A stretch of 6,772 nt of DNA. Source: Nitrospirota bacterium (GTDB lineage: Bacteria > Nitrospirota > CAKKRA01 > 9FT-COMBO-42-15). Below the pieces are notes generated by a model. It did not search any database and was not told the origin of the DNA. It worked only from the letters and a program-made list of their open reading frames with translations. Each line of letters opens with the position of its first letter. Position 1 is the first letter of the stretch. Both the position numbers and the translations under genes were made by a program. Where the stretch lies: the NCBI GenBank assembly GCA_016214425.1, contig JACRON010000135.1, forward strand, positions 1 through 6,772, written 5' to 3'. Shown piece by piece: positions 4,622 to 6,772 of the stretch.

Positions 4622-5965
4622 ATGAGCGAATTAAATCTTTTTAAAGAAAAAATGGATGTCCTGTGGTTAGTGTTAAGGGCAAAGCTGACCATGCAGATTC
4701 TGTCAGTAGTATTAATTCCATTATTCGTAGTCGGTGCAGTAGTCTATATATCCTTCAACAATTCCCTGCAGAAATTTTCATTAGCCATTGATGATACAGA
4801 AAAGAGGATGGAGGCGAGTGTAGTTGGAGAGAATTTATCTAAGGAGGCGACTGATACAGTTAACATTCTTAATACATATGTTTCAGAGAGAATTAATGAT
4901 GTCCAGATATGGGCGTCAAATCCATTAATTATAGATGCTGCTATTGAAGGCTCAAAACTTGCAACAAAGGCAAACCTCCACAAACTTTCCGAAGAGGCGC
5001 TGGAAAAGAGGATGGCCTCTACAAGAAAGCTGAATGTAAATCCTGTAGCAACAAAGTATCTTAAACACCAGATGGAAAAATCAGGTGTTTTTCGGGAAAT
5101 CTTTTTTACAGAGAATCGCGGCTTCAATGTGGCAATCACAAATATGACATCTGACTTTTTGCAAAAGGGAGAAGGATGGTGGGACACAGCATGGGAAAAG
5201 GGCAGACACATCGGAAAGGTTGAATATGATGAATCTGCAGGAGTCTATTCGGTTGCCATATCTATCCGCATTGATGATTTGGATACTAAAAAGCCTCTTG
5301 GTGTAATGAAGGCAATACTTGATGTCTCTGCAATTCAGAGAGTTGCAAATGAAACAGTAAAGGGGTTTAAGGATGCAAATGTTGTTATCTTTGATTCAGC
5401 AGGCAGGATACTTGCTGATACAGCATCTAATCATAATAAAGAAATAGTAATGACAGATAAGGGCAAGGAGCTTTATAAAAATCTCACTGCAGCCAAGAAT
5501 GTGAATAAAGAAGGATATACAAGGGAAAGGATTAACATAAATGGCAAGGATGTGGATGCAATTATCGGCTATTCCCACATTGAAGACGGCAAAGGGAGCG
5601 GTTCAAACTGGAGGGCTGTTATTGCCCAAAAGCGGGAAACAGCTCTTGAACCTATTAATAAATTAGGCGCGCTTCATGACCAGTTGAACAGGTTAAAGGT
5701 TTATACAGGAGGCATTTTTATTGGGATACTATTATTATCAGCCCTTGCAGGTTTGATTATTGCCCTTACCTTTTCAAGGGGCATTGTCCAGCCTGTCCTT
5801 CACCTGACTGAGGCTGCAAACAGGATAAGCATGGGCGATATGGATATCAAGATTTCAGTTGATTCAACAGGAGAGGTTGGAAAGCTGGCAGAGTCATTGG
5901 AAAGAATGAGGGAGAGTTTAAAGGCAGCAATCTTGCGCTTAAGGAGCAGGCAGGCAAGCAGTTAA
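4622..5965 (+). CDS. dCache-HAMP membrane receptor without an output domain
   Basis: This 447-residue protein has the front half of a chemoreceptor. Residues ~22-44 are the first membrane helix. Residues ~50-350 are a periplasmic double Cache domain, with GFNVAITNMTSDFLQ, GEGWWDTAW, VEYDESAG and PLGVMKAILDV in the usual order. Residues ~361-385 are the second membrane helix. Residues ~386-438 are a HAMP domain (IVQPVLHLTEAANRISMGDMDI, then GEVGKLAESLERM). The protein stops about ten residues later and has no methyl-accepting, kinase or cyclase domain. The R-x-W-Y signature of amino-acid-binding dCache domains is absent (EGWW instead), so the ligand is unknown. AAAAGGAGATGA precedes the ATG, and the MglB-like gene begins nine bases after the stop, so no lost signalling domain is hidden downstream. 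It presumably signals through a separate cytoplasmic partner. Confidence 0.93.
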   Translation: MSELNLFKEKMDVLWLVLRAKLTMQILSVVLIPLFVVGAVVYISFNNSLQKFSLAIDDTEKRMEASVVGENLSKEATDTVNILNTYVSERINDVQIWASNPLIIDAAIEGSKLATKANLHKLSEEALEKRMASTRKLNVNPVATKYLKHQMEKSGVFREIFFTENRGFNVAITNMTSDFLQKGEGWWDTAWEKGRHIGKVEYDESAGVYSVAISIRIDDLDTKKPLGVMKAILDVSAIQRVANETVKGFKDANVVIFDSAGRILADTASNHNKEIVMTDKGKELYKNLTAAKNVNKEGYTRERININGKDVDAIIGYSHIEDGKGSGSNWRAVIAQKRETALEPINKLGALHDQLNRLKVYTGGIFIGILLLSALAGLIIALTFSRGIVQPVLHLTEAANRISMGDMDIKISVDSTGEVGKLAESLERMRESLKAAILRLRSRQASS

Positions 5966-5974
5966 GGATAAAAT

Positions 5975-6484
5975 ATGTCTTTATTGGAAAGGGATGGAAG
6001 CAAAAAGATAGAGATATCTGCGCTTCAGTACGACGGCATACAGAAGTGCCTAACAGAGCTTACGCAAAAGACAAAGGCTACTGCTCTGCTTCTTTCTGAT
6101 ATAAACGGTCAGCTTATAGCTCAGAACGGCAATATAAAACAGATAAATACATCTGTGCTGTCTGCCCTTGCAGCAAGCGACTTTGCTGCTACATCTGAGA
6201 TGGCAAAGATTGTCGGGGAAAAGGCGAGGTTCAGGCTCCTCTTTCATGAAGGCGAGACCAATAATGTCTATCTCTCCAATGTCGGCGAGAATCATTTTCT
6301 GGTGATTGTATTTAATACAAATGTGACATTGGGCGTTATCAGGGTTTACACAAAAAAGGCAGTAGAGGCCCTGTTAGAGATAGTGTGTAATAGCAGTGAA
6401 TTTTCAGATGGCGGCAAAGATATATTAAATACAGAATTCAACCTGCGTCTTAATGATGCGCTTGATAATATCTTTAAAAAGTAA
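5975..6484 (+). CDS. mglB: MglB-like roadblock/LC7 protein, probable MglA GTPase-activating partner
   Basis: A 169-residue protein closely follows Myxococcus MglB in order and wording: LLLSDINGQLIAQNG (residues 38-52), INTSVLSALAASDFAAT, MAKIVGE, FRLLFHEGETNNVYL, FLVIVFNTNVTLGVIRVYTKKA and a C-terminal tail ending LNDALDNIFKK that parallels the MglB tail. In Myxococcus, a dimer of MglB stimulates GTP hydrolysis by MglA and marks the lagging cell pole; the tail helix contributes to MglA binding. The gene order mglB-mglA is kept, with 15 bp between the genes. The first ~18 residues are a short polar extension. The AAGGA site overlaps the stop codon of the receptor gene, indicating tight co-translation. 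The match is from memory of the family, not from an alignment search. Confidence 0.92.
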   Translation: MSLLERDGSKKIEISALQYDGIQKCLTELTQKTKATALLLSDINGQLIAQNGNIKQINTSVLSALAASDFAATSEMAKIVGEKARFRLLFHEGETNNVYLSNVGENHFLVIVFNTNVTLGVIRVYTKKAVEALLEIVCNSSEFSDGGKDILNTEFNLRLNDALDNIFKK

Positions 6485-6499
6485 GGAGCAAAAGGTAAT

Positions 6500-6772
6500 A
6501 TGTTCATAAACTGGGCGTTGCAGGAGATAAATCTGAAGATTGTCTATTACGGACCTGGCATGAGCGGCAAGACAACGAATCTTGAATACATCCATTCAAA
6601 GCTTGACTCATCAGTAGCAGGCGAGCTTGTCTCTTTAAAGACAAAGGAGGACAGGACAATATTCTTTGACTTCCTCCAGCTTGATGTGGGAAGGATAAAA
6701 GGGAAAAGGCCAAAGTTCAACCTTTATACTGTGCCGGGCCAGGTCTTTTATGCATCAAGCAGAAAGATAATA
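6500..6772 (+). CDS. mglA: MglA-type Ras-like GTPase, N-terminal part (runs off the window)
   Basis: The first 91 residues of an MglA GTPase are present; the family is about 195 residues, so roughly half is missing past the window edge. The start MFINWALQEINLKIVYYGPG matches the MglA N-terminus. The P-loop GPGMSGKTT covers residues 18-26; Myxococcus has LC in place of MS. R52 in KEDRTIFFDF corresponds to the Myxococcus catalytic arginine (R53), and Q81 in YTVPGQVFY to the catalytic glutamine (Q82), with TVPGQ replacing the DTAGQ of ordinary Ras proteins. MglA-GTP marks the leading cell pole and drives type IV pili and gliding in Myxococcus. AAGGAG overlapping the mglB stop lies 11 bases upstream, and AAAGG is closer. 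It follows mglB directly, as in Myxococcus. An ORF on the opposite strand here is a shadow. Confidence 0.95.
   Translation, partial: MFINWALQEINLKIVYYGPGMSGKTTNLEYIHSKLDSSVAGELVSLKTKEDRTIFFDFLQLDVGRIKGKRPKFNLYTVPGQVFYASSRKII

Noticed and set aside
5900..5974. Frameshift that removed a methyl-accepting domain from the receptor
   Set aside because: The mglB-like gene starts nine bases after the stop codon and no segment with methyl-accepting domain features is found in any frame downstream.

Overview
The window is about 6.8 kb of bacterial DNA at moderate-to-low GC, with all genes on the + strand and gaps of only a few bases between most of them. It starts inside the 3' end of a sigma-54-dependent (NtrC-family) activator gene and stops inside a gene for an MglA-type small GTPase. 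The families present (NtrC-like activator, DUF4388/PatA-N-like proteins, roadblock/LC7 proteins, dCache-HAMP receptor, MglB/MglA) and the short dispersed-type repeats suggest an environmental member of Nitrospirota, Desulfobacterota/Myxococcota or a related phylum. The sequence alone does not fix the taxon.

Layout. Bases 1-440 hold the end of the activator: the last part of the AAA+ domain, an unusual linker encoded by 11 tandem 7-bp repeats, and a Fis-type helix-turn-helix. Bases 441-674 are non-coding. They contain a 17-bp dyad (469-485) placed like an activator site, a -24/-12 promoter with exact GG-N10-GC spacing (583-598), a leader hairpin (614-653) and a ribosome binding site ahead of a TTG start. 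From 675 a gene train follows: a stand-alone response-regulator receiver domain (675-1070); a DUF4388-roadblock fusion (1095-1766); a protein with two DUF4388-like repeats and unassigned C-terminal domains (1771-3066); an 80-residue membrane protein (3091-3333); a small roadblock protein (3349-3726); a DUF4388-winged-helix protein (3739-4539); an 82-bp gap with a perfect 12-bp inverted repeat; a dCache-HAMP membrane receptor with no output domain (4622-5965); an MglB-like roadblock protein (5975-6484); and MglA (6500 to the window edge).

How the genes may work together. MglB and MglA are, by family, a GTPase-activating protein and its Ras-like GTPase that set cell polarity and drive motility reversals in Myxococcus. 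Here they sit behind a two-pass extracellular sensor that ends straight after its HAMP domain, a CheY-like receiver, two further roadblock domains and four DUF4388-type domains. My inference is a sensory pathway in which the receptor and receiver act on the MglA/MglB switch through DUF4388 and roadblock adaptors, not through a chemotaxis kinase. A sigma-54 promoter would control it, possibly served by the activator encoded just upstream. The families are recognisable. The combination, especially the receptor without an output domain, is the part that may be undescribed.
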